This document shows, piece after piece, positions 9,351-19,450 of a stretch of DNA of 64,000 nt. The position numbers and the translations under genes were made by a program. Under the pieces are notes generated by a model, which was not told the DNA's origin, did not search any database, and was given only the letters and a program-made list of their open reading frames with translations. Origin of the DNA: Planctomycetales bacterium (GTDB taxonomy: Bacteria; Planctomycetota; Planctomycetia; Planctomycetales; Planctomycetaceae); NCBI GenBank assembly GCA_028285345.1, contig JANQPT010000044.1:1-64000 (forward strand), read 5' to 3'. Within the stretch, counting starts at the first letter, position 1. Each line of letters begins with the position of its first letter.

Positions 9351-10745
9351 TCACGCAAGCACGTCTTGCAACACCGTGCCGTGCACATCGGTCAAACGAA
9401 AATCACGACCCGCATAGCGATAGGTCAATTTCGTGTGATCAATCCCCATTAGATGCAGGATCGTTGCGTGGTAGTCGTGGACATGACAGGGGGCGGAGAC
9501 GATTTCCGCACCGAACTCGTCGGTTTCGCCGTACGTCATCCCCCCTTTGACGCCGCCGCCAACCAACAAACTGGAAAACGCCTTCGCGTAGTGGTTGCGG
9601 CCCTTGGTCCCCACCTTGTCCGTCCACGGCGTACGGCCAAATTCGGTGCAAACCGCAATCAGCGTTTCGTCGAGCAACCCGCGCTGCTTCAGATCCTTGA
9701 TCAGCCCGGCGATCGCGCGGTCGACACGTTTCGCCTTGGGACGGTGATCCTGCATGTTGCCGTGCGCGTCCCAATTGTTGTTCGAGCCGGTATCAATCAG
9801 TTCCACACAGCGGACACCTTGTTCCACCAGCCGCCGGGCAAGCAGGCATTGACGGGAGAACGATTTGTTGTCCGCCGTGTCGTCGCCGTAGAGTTCGCGC
9901 GTGGCCTGCGTCTCTTGCGTGATGTCAAACACCACCGGGGCGACGCGCATCATGCTTTGGGCAATCTCGAAGCTCGTCATCCGCGCCCGCAAATTGAGAT
10001 CGCGCGGCCGCGATTCAGCGTGCAGCCGGTTCACGTCCCGCAGCATGATCTGTTCCAACTCATGCAGCTTGACCGAGCGCGCGTTTGAATCGAGGTCGGG
10101 AATCGGCTTGTCGCCGGGAATGATCCGCATGCCCTGGTGAATCGGCGGCAGGAAATTGCTGTCCCAAACTTGCGATCCGGCATACGGCAGCCGTTCACAC
10201 AGCACCATGTAGGAGGGCAGATTCGGGTTTGTGGTCCCCAACCCGTAGCTCAGCCACGCGCCGATGCTGGGCAGCGGCACCGTCGCCGAACCGGTGTGCA
10301 TCGCCAGCACCCCTTGAAAGTGTTCGACGATATTGGTGTGCAGCGAACGAATCACACACAAATCATCCGCCGCCGTCGACAACTCGGGAAACAGTTCGCT
10401 GATCCACAAGCCGGATTGGCCATGTTGCTGAAACTGAAACGGGGAGGGCATCAGCGGCTGTTGCGACGTGCCCCGCAAACCCACCGCTGCGACCGATTTG
10501 TTTTCATGCGTCTTCAGTGCCGGCTTCGGATCGAACGTATCGAGGTGTGAAAAACCGCCGGTGAGGAATATGAAGATCAGGTTCTTCGCCCGCGGCCGAT
10601 GATGTGCGGCCTTCGGCGCCAGCGGGTGTCCCTGAAACACATCGGCCGCCAGTGACAGTGACGCCCGGGTGGCCCAACTCCCGCCGGCAAATCCCAGCGC
10701 CCCCGCTTTCAAAAAGCTGCGTCTGTCAATGTGCGGTCGATTCAT
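9351..10745 (-). CDS. DUF1501 family protein with Tat leader
   Basis: A 464-residue DUF1501 protein (alkaline-phosphatase-like fold, function unknown). The leader DRRSFLKAGALGFAGG is a twin-arginine signal, so the protein should be exported folded. Typical family motifs follow: FIFLTGGFSHLDTFDPKP, NNWDAHGNMQ, CTEFGRTPW and the C-terminal GIDHTKLTYRYAGRDFRLTD. It lies 15 bases downstream of a DUF1549/DUF1553 cytochrome gene in the same direction, the standard planctomycete pair, and is probably co-transcribed with it. Confidence 0.93.
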   Translation of the reverse strand: MNRPHIDRRSFLKAGALGFAGGSWATRASLSLAADVFQGHPLAPKAAHHRPRAKNLIFIFLTGGFSHLDTFDPKPALKTHENKSVAAVGLRGTSQQPLMPSPFQFQQHGQSGLWISELFPELSTAADDLCVIRSLHTNIVEHFQGVLAMHTGSATVPLPSIGAWLSYGLGTTNPNLPSYMVLCERLPYAGSQVWDSNFLPPIHQGMRIIPGDKPIPDLDSNARSVKLHELEQIMLRDVNRLHAESRPRDLNLRARMTSFEIAQSMMRVAPVVFDITQETQATRELYGDDTADNKSFSRQCLLARRLVEQGVRCVELIDTGSNNNWDAHGNMQDHRPKAKRVDRAIAGLIKDLKQRGLLDETLIAVCTEFGRTPWTDKVGTKGRNHYAKAFSSLLVGGGVKGGMTYGETDEFGAEIVSAPCHVHDYHATILHLMGIDHTKLTYRYAGRDFRLTDVHGTVLQDVLA

Positions 10746-10760
10746 AGACTCGTTCCCTCG

Positions 10761-13127
10761 TTAGTCGACGTAGAGGAACTCGTTGGCGGACATCAGAATT
10801 CGCGCAAAACTCGTCCACGCTTCAGTCTTGACGCGCTCAGGCGGCGCGGACTCCCCGGCGAGTTGTTCGGCGTATGCGCGAACGTAGGTGCGGGCATGAG
10901 AGATTTCCGCGGCGTTGGGCGGCCGGCCGAATGCCAACTGATATGCTTTCTCGATTCGCGCTGCCGGTTTCGGGCTGCCTGCGATTAACCGTTCGGCAAA
11001 CTTCTCCGCCTGGACTTTGACCCAAGGATTATTCATCAAAAACAACGATTGCGGCGGCACGGTCGATTCTGATCGCCGGGCCGTGGTCGTATTGGTATCC
11101 GGACCGTCGAACAGTCCCAGGAACGGATGCCGTTTGAGCCGTTGGGTCATCAAATATACGCTGCGGTGATTCGACGCGTACACTTCCTTAAACGCGTCAT
11201 GTTGCGTCCAGCCCCAGTCATGAATCGCGGGAAACGGATGCCGCCCCGGTCGGGCGGTCTCCAATTCGCCACTCACTATGAGGATTGCATCACGCAGCGA
11301 TTCCGCGTCCAATCGCCGGCGCGGCGAGCGCCAGTACCAGCGGTTCGATTCGTCACGCGCGCGGTTCTGCGCATGGTCGATTGCCTCCAACTGATACGTC
11401 TTGGAGGAGAGGATCAGCCGGTGCATGGCTTTGACCGACCAGCCGCTTTCGATGAACTTTCCGGCGAGATAATCCAGCAATTCAGGATGCGTCGGCGCCG
11501 CACCGCGGAGCCCGAAATTCGATGGCGTGGCGACAATCCCTTTGCCGAAATGGTGTTGCCAAATGCGATTGACCATCACGCGGGCCGTGAGCGGGTTGTC
11601 CGCACGCGCGATCCATTCGGCCAACTGCCGCCGTCCACTTTGGTCGGAGGGAATCGCCGGATGCGTCTCATTCAGAAAACTCGGCAGGCCGCGTTTCACG
11701 ACCACTCCCGGCGATGCGGGGTCCCCTTGCTGGTGCAGAGGCACGTCGACCGGTTTGTCGTCGGTCACCGCATAGGCGCCGGCGAGTTCCGGTGGCAGCC
11801 CGGGCTTTTTCAACTGGTGAAGCTTTTGCTGAAGTTCGCCTTTTTGCTTTTCGTCGGCTGTTGTTCCGATCTGTTGTTTGAGTTCCTCAAGCTGCGTCCG
11901 ATACGCCGCCATCTGTGGCTCCGCTAATTTGGGCGGAAGCAGCGGGACGAAACTCATGCGGTCGAAGCCTTTGGATTTGAATTCTTCCCCGCCCGCCCAC
12001 GGATACTTCGTGCTGGCGAAGATGCCGTACAGCGCGTAATAGTCCTCGCGGGTGATCGGGTCGAACTTGTGATCGTGACAGCGGGCACAGCGGAGTGTCA
12101 GTCCCAAAAATGATCGGCCCACCGTTTCAATCGAATCCTCCAACGTCAAATGCCACAGTTCATACGGCGCGGTTGCGTACCGGCGTGAAAGCGCCAGAAA
12201 CCCGGTCGCGACCACCTGTTCGGCGTACCGGTCATCGGGGTTCGCTTTGGCCAGCAAATCGCCGGCCAATTGTTCCCGCACAAACTGGTCGTACGGCATG
12301 TCGTTATTGAACGCGTCGATAATGTAGTCGCGGTATTTGTGGATTTCCGGGATTGGATAGTCGGCGTTATCGCCGGCGGTGTCGGCATAACGCACGACAT
12401 CCATCCAATGCCGCCCCCAACGCTCACCGTAGTGCTGCGAGGCCAACAACCGTTCAATCAGTTCCTTGTAGGCCCGCTGAGAATCACCCGACCACGCGTC
12501 CACGAACTCCGCAACCTCCGCCGGAGAGGGCGGCAGCCCGATCAAGTCAAACGTCACCCGCCGGATCAGCGCGCGGGAAGTCGCAGGCGCCACCGGCACT
12601 AATTCATGCTGTTTCCATCTGTCCGCAACAAAGCGGTCGATGGGGTGACCGGACCATGCTGTGGCATTCGGCAGCGGAACCGTCTTGAGCGGGTGAAACG
12701 CCCAGTGCCGCGCTTCTTGATTCTCCGCCGAAATTGTGGCGTGCGCCTTCGGCCAAACGGCGCCCTGTTTGATCCAGCGTCGAAAATTCGCGACAACGTG
12801 CTGCGGCAGCGGATCGTCGGGCGGCATCTGCAGGTCGCCGTCGTAGGTGATCGCCTTGAGCAACAGGCTCTTGTCCGGATCACCGGCAACGATCGCCGGC
12901 CCGGTCTCGCCCCCTTGCAGCAGCAAGTCGCGCGAGCGGACGCTGAATCCTTGGCTCGTCTGCTCGCCTCCGTGACACTTCAGGCAGTGCTTGATCAGCA
13001 CGGGACGAATCTTCGCTTCGAAAAACGATTCCGCATCGTCCGCGGCATGCAATCCCGCCGGAATTCCCACGACGAGTAGTATGCACCAGCACCGCAGGAG
13101 AGTAACGACCGACCGACGTTTCGTCAT
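10761..13127 (-). CDS. Planctomycete-type cytochrome c, DUF1549 and DUF1553
   Basis: A secreted protein of about 788 residues. From the ATG at 13127 there is a basic start and a hydrophobic signal (LLRCWCILLVVGIPAGLHA); an upstream in-frame extension to 13259 lacks a signal sequence and was not used. Domain order: planctomycete cytochrome C domain with haem motif CLKCH near residue 50, DUF1549 with a second CxxCH (CARCHDHKFDP), then DUF1553 (MVNRIWQHHFGKGIVATPSNFG). These proteins pair with DUF1501 proteins; a role in extracytoplasmic electron transfer or polymer turnover has been suggested but is unproven. The first gene of the pair with 9351-10745. Confidence 0.92.
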   Translation of the reverse strand: MTKRRSVVTLLRCWCILLVVGIPAGLHAADDAESFFEAKIRPVLIKHCLKCHGGEQTSQGFSVRSRDLLLQGGETGPAIVAGDPDKSLLLKAITYDGDLQMPPDDPLPQHVVANFRRWIKQGAVWPKAHATISAENQEARHWAFHPLKTVPLPNATAWSGHPIDRFVADRWKQHELVPVAPATSRALIRRVTFDLIGLPPSPAEVAEFVDAWSGDSQRAYKELIERLLASQHYGERWGRHWMDVVRYADTAGDNADYPIPEIHKYRDYIIDAFNNDMPYDQFVREQLAGDLLAKANPDDRYAEQVVATGFLALSRRYATAPYELWHLTLEDSIETVGRSFLGLTLRCARCHDHKFDPITREDYYALYGIFASTKYPWAGGEEFKSKGFDRMSFVPLLPPKLAEPQMAAYRTQLEELKQQIGTTADEKQKGELQQKLHQLKKPGLPPELAGAYAVTDDKPVDVPLHQQGDPASPGVVVKRGLPSFLNETHPAIPSDQSGRRQLAEWIARADNPLTARVMVNRIWQHHFGKGIVATPSNFGLRGAAPTHPELLDYLAGKFIESGWSVKAMHRLILSSKTYQLEAIDHAQNRARDESNRWYWRSPRRRLDAESLRDAILIVSGELETARPGRHPFPAIHDWGWTQHDAFKEVYASNHRSVYLMTQRLKRHPFLGLFDGPDTNTTTARRSESTVPPQSLFLMNNPWVKVQAEKFAERLIAGSPKPAARIEKAYQLAFGRPPNAAEISHARTYVRAYAEQLAGESAPPERVKTEAWTSFARILMSANEFLYVD

Positions 13128-13376
13128 AACACGCTTCCACACTCGAAGCCGGAAAACGCACGCGACCATCAACTTGCCTGAATCCGATTGTAAACAATTT
13201 GTTTGCGGAAAACGAAGCGCAACTATACGACGGCGGCAATCGATCAAGGGATCAGCCACGATTCGTGAGATTCGTGGCTTGACGAACCCAAGCCGACAAA
13301 GCGGCGCAGATCAATCTCATCTCGACCTCCCGCCACAATGAAGGAACTTCGTCTTCATATGAGATTTCAAAGTGCA

Positions 13377-13657
13377 CCCCGTCCCGAAGGGGCCCAAACA
13401 GGTCAGCCCAGGGCAGAGCGCAGCGGCAACGCCGCGTAGCGCCGCCCTGGGTTTGAGTGCATGGCTACAAAAAAGAGCCCTGAATGGGCGAAACAACTTT
13501 TAGTAGGCTTGAGGAGCCTGTACCGGGCGCCCGATTCTTGTTCCGCCCCTTCAGGGCTGGTGTGGCGAACTGATAACTCCTCCCCAGGGCGGCGGTGCCT
13601 TCGCTGTGCTCACGCGACCTTGCCCTGGGCTGACTTGTTTTGCCCCGTCGGGGCAGT
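13377..13657. repeat. Mirrored compound palindromic element
   Basis: The 930-base spacer before 14059 holds no gene but a large inverted structure. The left half runs CCCCG..GGGGC, then CAGGTCAGCCCAGGGC, then a GC-rich block ending GCCGCCCTGGG. The right half repeats these blocks in inverse order and complement: CCCAGGGCGGC, then GCCCTGGGCTGACTTG, then GCCCCGTCGGGGC. In the middle, GCCCTGAATGGGCG and CCCCTTCAGGGC form another pair. Direct copies of an ATTCGTG..GATTCGTGGCTT word lie outside at about 13259-13285 and 13896-13923. Confidence 0.7.
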
Positions 13658-14058
13658 GGTTCGGCATTTCCCCTGCAGTCTCTACGGCACAATCGCTGAA
13701 TTGGTCCCAACCGGCTTTATTTTGACGGAGGCGTCGGTCAATTCCTCTATTGAACAACAGCTCTAACAGGCTCCCATGTCGAGATTTTGTCGTGTAATTT
13801 CGTTTTTTTAGTGTTTCTATTCAGAAGTCAAAAAGTAAGTTTGTGCGACCCGCAAAACTTTGAAACGTTAGTATCACGAATGAGCCGCCGGCATTCGTGA
13901 AGATTCGTGCGATTCGTGGCTTAAACAACCCATGTCGACCGTTCACAACTGTGCCCCAACATTTTTTGTTTGGCTTCGCAACGGGAAATTGGTCTCGTTA
14001 GAATGGTGGCCGGTCCGTGGCAGAGATTGAGTTGTCATACTTTCAGAAAGGCATCCCT

Positions 14059-15465
14059 GTGATTACTTCGTACCGGCGTCCGATCTGTCTGAGCTTTGTG
14101 GCGTGCCTCGCGTTCTTGTTCCTGCCGGCCGTTACGTCGGCCGACGTCGCACTTCCTAAAATCTTCGGCGACGAGATGGTGTTGCAGCGGGACAAACCGC
14201 TCACGATCTGGGGAACGGCTGACGCCAACGAAAAAGTGACCGTGACCATCGGCGATTCCTCCAAAACGACGTCGGCCGGCCAAAACGGCAAATGGAGCGT
14301 CGAGCTCCCATCCCTACCGGCCAGCAAAAAGCCCGTGCCGTTTACCGTTCAGGGCAACAATAAAATCTCCCTCAAGAACGTGCTCATCGGAGACGTCTGG
14401 ATCTGTTCCGGGCAGTCGAATATGGAATGGTCTGTGGATCGCGGCAAGAACCCGCAACAGGAAATCGCCGCCGCCGATCATCCGCAAATCCGCCTGTTCA
14501 CCGTCAAGCGGCACAAAGCAGATGCGCCGGTCGACGACGTGACCGGAAGCTGGGCGATTTGCACTCCCGCTTCGATTCCCAAGTTTTCAGCAGTGGGATA
14601 TTTCTTCGGCCGTTACTTGCAGAAACATCTCGACGTCCCGATCGGTCTGATCAACAGCTCCTGGGGCGGTACTCCCGCCGAATATTGGACACCCAAGTCA
14701 TCATTCGAGAACGATCCCCAATTGAAACAGACGAGTGATCACCCGCACGCGCAAAACGTGATGACAACGCCGAGCGTACTCTACAACGGCATGATCGCTC
14801 CGCTGGCACCGCTGACGATTCGCGGCGCGATTTGGTATCAAGGCGAATCGAACGTCCCCATGGCACGGCATTATGCCAAAATGTTCGGGGCGATGATCAC
14901 CGGCTGGCGGCGCGAATTCGGTCAGGGAGATTTTCCCTTTCTGTTCGTGCAAATCGCTCCCTGGAACTACGCGGGGATCAAGTCCTGGCCGCGCAGCGGC
15001 GCTCCGGAGGTGCGCGAAGCGCAATTGCAAACGCTGGCGCTGCCAAACACCGGTATGGTGGTCACGACCGATATCGGTAACGTGAAGGACATCCACCCGA
15101 AGAACAAGCAAGAGGTCGGCCGGCGGCTGGGATTGGCCGCGCGGGCGGTTGCCTTCGGCGAGAACATCGTCGCGTCCGGCCCCATCTTCCGGGAGATGAA
15201 AATCGACGGCGACCGCGCGATCCTCTCGTTTGATCATGTCGGCGGCGGTTTGCTGGCCCGCGGCGAGACGCTGTCGCATTTCCAAGTCGCGGGAAAGGAC
15301 AAGAAGTTCGTCGACGCCCAAGCGAAGATTCAAGGGGACAAGGTGATCGTCTGGAGCGACGCCGTCTCCGAGCCGGTCGCGGTCCGTTTCGGATTCAGCG
15401 ACATCGCCGAGCCGAACCTGTTCAACAAAGAGGGGCTGCCCGCTTCGCCGTTTCGGACCGATTAG
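14059..15465 (+). CDS. Sialate O-acetylesterase-type SGNH hydrolase
   Basis: Secreted esterase predicted to remove acetyl groups from sialic acids or other acetylated glycans. The SGNH nucleophile motif is seen as GDVWICSGQSNMEWSV near residue 115, and the IWYQGESNV block near residue 260 is diagnostic of the sialate O-acetylesterase family. I chose the GTG at 14059 because AGAAAGG lies seven bases upstream and the product begins directly with a signal peptide (ICLSFVACLAFLFLPAVTSA); an earlier GTG at 14017 has no such site. The symporter 72 bases downstream may import the released sugar. Confidence 0.88.
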   Translation: MITSYRRPICLSFVACLAFLFLPAVTSADVALPKIFGDEMVLQRDKPLTIWGTADANEKVTVTIGDSSKTTSAGQNGKWSVELPSLPASKKPVPFTVQGNNKISLKNVLIGDVWICSGQSNMEWSVDRGKNPQQEIAAADHPQIRLFTVKRHKADAPVDDVTGSWAICTPASIPKFSAVGYFFGRYLQKHLDVPIGLINSSWGGTPAEYWTPKSSFENDPQLKQTSDHPHAQNVMTTPSVLYNGMIAPLAPLTIRGAIWYQGESNVPMARHYAKMFGAMITGWRREFGQGDFPFLFVQIAPWNYAGIKSWPRSGAPEVREAQLQTLALPNTGMVVTTDIGNVKDIHPKNKQEVGRRLGLAARAVAFGENIVASGPIFREMKIDGDRAILSFDHVGGGLLARGETLSHFQVAGKDKKFVDAQAKIQGDKVIVWSDAVSEPVAVRFGFSDIAEPNLFNKEGLPASPFRTD

Positions 15466-15537
15466 GACTAAACCGTCTCGTCGCCGGTCCCGCTCGGCCG
15501 GCACTCTCCAGCTGACCCTTCATGGAATCAACTCAAG

Positions 15538-17211
15538 ATGCCGGGCAAACTCGAAGGACTTGATTATCTGATCTTGCTGGCCTATCTGGGCGGGACGCTC
15601 GCTCTGGGCCTCTACCTGGGTCGGAAGATTCACACCGGCAAGGATTATTTTCTAGCCGGCCGCTCTCTCCCTTGGTGGGTGATCGGCATGTCGCTGGTCG
15701 CCTCCGATATCGGCGGCACCGATATCATCGGCGTCGGCGGCGCCGCCTACTCCCACGGCATGGCGGTCGGTAACTTCGAATGGATCGGCTGCATCCCCGC
15801 GATGATCATCGGGGCGTTTGTCTTCATTCCGTTCTTCTGGCGGACCGGCGTTTACACAATCCCCGAATTCATGGAGCGCCGCTACAACGCCGCCGTCCGC
15901 ACGGCGCTCGCGCTCTGCTGGCTGGCGTTCATGGCCTGCAATCTGGGCATCATGCTGTTCGCCTCCGCCAAGATGATGGAGACGCTGCTGGGCGTTGCCT
16001 TCTTGACCGAAGAGACGCGACTCATTGCCTACATCGTGCTGACCGCGGCGATGGTGGGCGTCTACACGTATGCCGGCGGATTGGCGGCGGTGGTGTATAC
16101 GGACACAATACAGTGCGTCGTGATGATCGGCGGGTGTTTGCTCGTCGTGATTATGGGCGTCAATGAATTCGGCGGATTGGGCGGCCTGCGCGACGCGGTT
16201 CGTGAGCACGAAGCGGATGCCCGCACCGCCAGGATCCAGGAATTGGAAGCGGCTGCGGCTGACGAACAGAACGAAGCGGAGTTGCAGAGATTGAAGGCCG
16301 CTGATCCCAATCACACCGAGCATACGGAATTGATCCTACCGGTCGACACGCAGAGCCCGTTTCCCTGGCCGGGCATATTGATCGGTCTCGGCATCGTCCT
16401 GTCGCCCGCCTATTGGTTCGGCAATCAGGCGATTGTGCAACGGTCGTTGGGCGCCAAGAGCGAATTTAATGCCAAGGCGGCCTATGTCTGGGGGGCCGTC
16501 TTGAAGAACTGCATCCCGATCATCATCGCCGTGCCGGGGGTGATCGCCTTCGCCAAGTTTCCCGAACTCGAAGACGCCGACACCGCTTTTCCGCAGCTGG
16601 TGGGAGTCCTGCTGCCGGTCGGGCTGCGGGGCCTGTTCATGGCGGCGTTTCTGGCGGCGCTGATGTCGAGCGTCGATTCGTATTTGAATTCCGCCGCGAC
16701 AATCGTCACCAACGACTTCTACAAGCGTTACCTCGAAAAGGACGTCAGCGACGAGCGGCTGCTGACCGTGGGCCGGTTCGTCACGGTGCTGTTGATCCTG
16801 TGGGCGATTTGCTTCGCCATCGTGCTCAGCCGTATGGAGGGGTCGGGGATCTACGCGATCTTCCAAACCTTAATGGCGTTCTTCCAGGGCCCGGCACTGG
16901 CGATTCTGCTGTGCGGCGTATTGTGGCGGCGCGCGACCGGCGTCGGCGCGTTTGTCGGCTTCGTCACCGGCGTAGCGTTTTCCATCACGCTCTACGCGTT
17001 AAACCAGGAAGCGGTCTACACATGGCTGGGCACCGAGCCGCTGTTCCAAATCTCCGAGCCGTTTTTGTACTTCTCTGTTTGGGCGTTTCTGGTGGCGCTT
17101 TTCTTGATTGTCGTCGTCAGCCTGCTCACCAAGCCGGAGCCGGACGAAAAAATCCGCGGCTTGGTTTATCGCTCTCAAGCCCGCATTCCCGAACTCGAAG
17201 GTGATGCATGA
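15538..17211 (+). CDS. Sodium:solute symporter (SSS family)
   Basis: Integral membrane transporter of 557 residues with about 13 helices, starting with LDYLILLAYLGGTLALGLYLG. Family signatures include GKDYFLAGRSLPWWVIGMSL near residue 40 and the conserved helix segment LMSSVDSYLNSAATIVTNDFYK near 380. Na+-coupled uptake of a sugar or sugar acid is expected. An oddity is a strongly charged, probably coiled-coil cytoplasmic or periplasmic loop at about residues 220-275 (rich in E, A, R and Q) inserted between helices. It follows the esterase and overlaps the next small gene by four bases, suggesting one operon of esterase, transporter and accessory protein. Confidence 0.92.
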   Translation: MPGKLEGLDYLILLAYLGGTLALGLYLGRKIHTGKDYFLAGRSLPWWVIGMSLVASDIGGTDIIGVGGAAYSHGMAVGNFEWIGCIPAMIIGAFVFIPFFWRTGVYTIPEFMERRYNAAVRTALALCWLAFMACNLGIMLFASAKMMETLLGVAFLTEETRLIAYIVLTAAMVGVYTYAGGLAAVVYTDTIQCVVMIGGCLLVVIMGVNEFGGLGGLRDAVREHEADARTARIQELEAAAADEQNEAELQRLKAADPNHTEHTELILPVDTQSPFPWPGILIGLGIVLSPAYWFGNQAIVQRSLGAKSEFNAKAAYVWGAVLKNCIPIIIAVPGVIAFAKFPELEDADTAFPQLVGVLLPVGLRGLFMAAFLAALMSSVDSYLNSAATIVTNDFYKRYLEKDVSDERLLTVGRFVTVLLILWAICFAIVLSRMEGSGIYAIFQTLMAFFQGPALAILLCGVLWRRATGVGAFVGFVTGVAFSITLYALNQEAVYTWLGTEPLFQISEPFLYFSVWAFLVALFLIVVVSLLTKPEPDEKIRGLVYRSQARIPELEGDA

Positions 17212-17441
17212 CCCCGCTGCACACAATCGGAGAATCGATTCGCGAAGCACTGTTATTAATCCCGCTGCCAGCGGTGCGGGTGCTGTTCATCGCCATCCAG
17301 ATCGCGCTCCTGATCTGGGTCCTGCGTCTCCCCCGCAGCGAAACCACGCCGCCGGACGATGGCGGCGGTTGGGCGTCGAACCTCAAAATCTGGGGTTCGT
17401 TGGCGCTGCTGATGCAGGTGGTGGTTTATGCAGTGCTGTGA
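17208..17441 (+). CDS. Small membrane protein coupled to the symporter
   Basis: A 77-residue protein with two predicted membrane helices (PAVRVLFIAIQIALLIWVL and IWGSLALLMQVVVYAVL) joined by a polar, proline- and glycine-rich loop. Its ATG overlaps the symporter stop as ATGA, implying translational coupling. No catalytic motif is visible. The arrangement suggests a small accessory subunit of the transporter; I do not recognise a named family. Confidence 0.75.
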   Translation: MTPLHTIGESIREALLLIPLPAVRVLFIAIQIALLIWVLRLPRSETTPPDDGGGWASNLKIWGSLALLMQVVVYAVL

Positions 17442-17529
17442 TGCGCGGTTTGATGTTCACCACGGAGACACGGAGGTCACGGAGGAAAAATTCGAAGCGC
17501 GAAATTCGAAACAAAGTAGAAACTCAACT

Positions 17530-17665
17530 GGTTCCCAAACTCCAGTTTGGGAACCCCCCAGTTTGCGAAGCTCTGCTTCGCGCCATTGCCGTAACGCCGA
17601 CGATGTACTGGAAGCGAAGCGGAGCTTCGCGACAGTGCGTTCCCAAGCCGGAGCTTGGGAACGAG
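17530..17665. repeat. 150-bp composite palindromic repeat, copy 1
   Basis: Left palindrome TTCCCAAACTCCAGTTTGGG, then two CGAAGC..GCTTCG palindromes, then right palindrome TTCCCAAGCCGGAGCTTGGG. The same architecture recurs at 57051-57200 and, inverted, at 38125-38273. A CCACGGAGACACGGAG word precedes this copy at about 17458, as it does at 57016. Confidence 0.8.
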
Positions 17666-17679
17666 ATGACGAAAGGCGT

Positions 17680-17758
17680 GAGGAGTTAGGCTCGAGGATT
17701 GAGGGAGAACTTGGACTGCAAGTCCTACAGCCTAAAGTCTCAAGCCTACAGCCTCGAC
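17680..17758. repeat. Inverted repeat of the AGGCTTGAGG type
   Basis: Left arm TTAGGCTCGAGGATTGAGG and right arm CTCAAGCCTACAGCCTCG form an imperfect inverted repeat with internal smaller palindromes. A related element with the same words lies at 61925-62080. Confidence 0.6.
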
Positions 17759-17771
17759 GTCTCCGTGGTAT

Positions 17772-19100
<1,329 letters not shown>

Positions 19101-19220
19101 TTGGCCACCTATTTCATGTCGTTTCTGAACAAGACGTTACGGACATAGACTAACATGATTATCGGCTGATGGACAAGAGTTGATTGATGCGATCGAATTC
19201 TTCCCGATTGTACGGGCTAG

Positions 19221-19360
19221 AAATCTGGCTCCGACAATGAAATTCAGTCGTTCCAAGAACCTGTCACGTTCGTAGCCGAACTCGTGAGAGTTCGGTCGGT
19301 TTGGGGGAACTCATCCGAATTCTCACGAATTCGGCGACCAGATTTGGAACGACTGAAATT
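19221..19360. repeat. Nested inverted-repeat element
   Basis: The 350-base spacer before 19451 carries TTCAGTCGTTCCAA at 19243-19256 and its exact complement at 19344-19357. Between them are CCGAACTCGTGAGAGTTCGG and CCGAATTCTCACGAATTCGG, two further palindromes. AAATCTGG and CCAGATTT form an additional nested pair. The shape is that of a short MITE or REP-like unit. Confidence 0.7.
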
Positions 19361-19385
19361 AAAAAGCGATCCCAAACCTTGCCTT

Positions 19386-19413
19386 TTGTCGAATTCGCGA
19401 TTCAAGGTAGAAT
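19386..19413 (+). promoter_or_regulatory. Candidate promoter of the TGA-containing gene
   Basis: TTGTCG at 19386-19391 and TAGAAT at 19408-19413 with a 16-base spacer lie 38 bases before the ATG. An AGGAG ribosome-binding site follows at about 19441. Confidence 0.45.
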
Positions 19414-19450
19414 GTCAGTGTTCAACCAGTTCCATATCTAGGAGATTTCA

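Noticed and set aside
9136-9354. 72-codon minus-strand frame overlapping the DUF1501 stop as GTGA
   Set aside because: The overlap looks like coupling, but no Shine-Dalgarno, no motif and atypical composition; too weak to list.
13377-13657. CRISPR array
   Set aside because: Repeats are palindromic pairs in mirror order, not regularly spaced direct repeats, and no cas genes are near.
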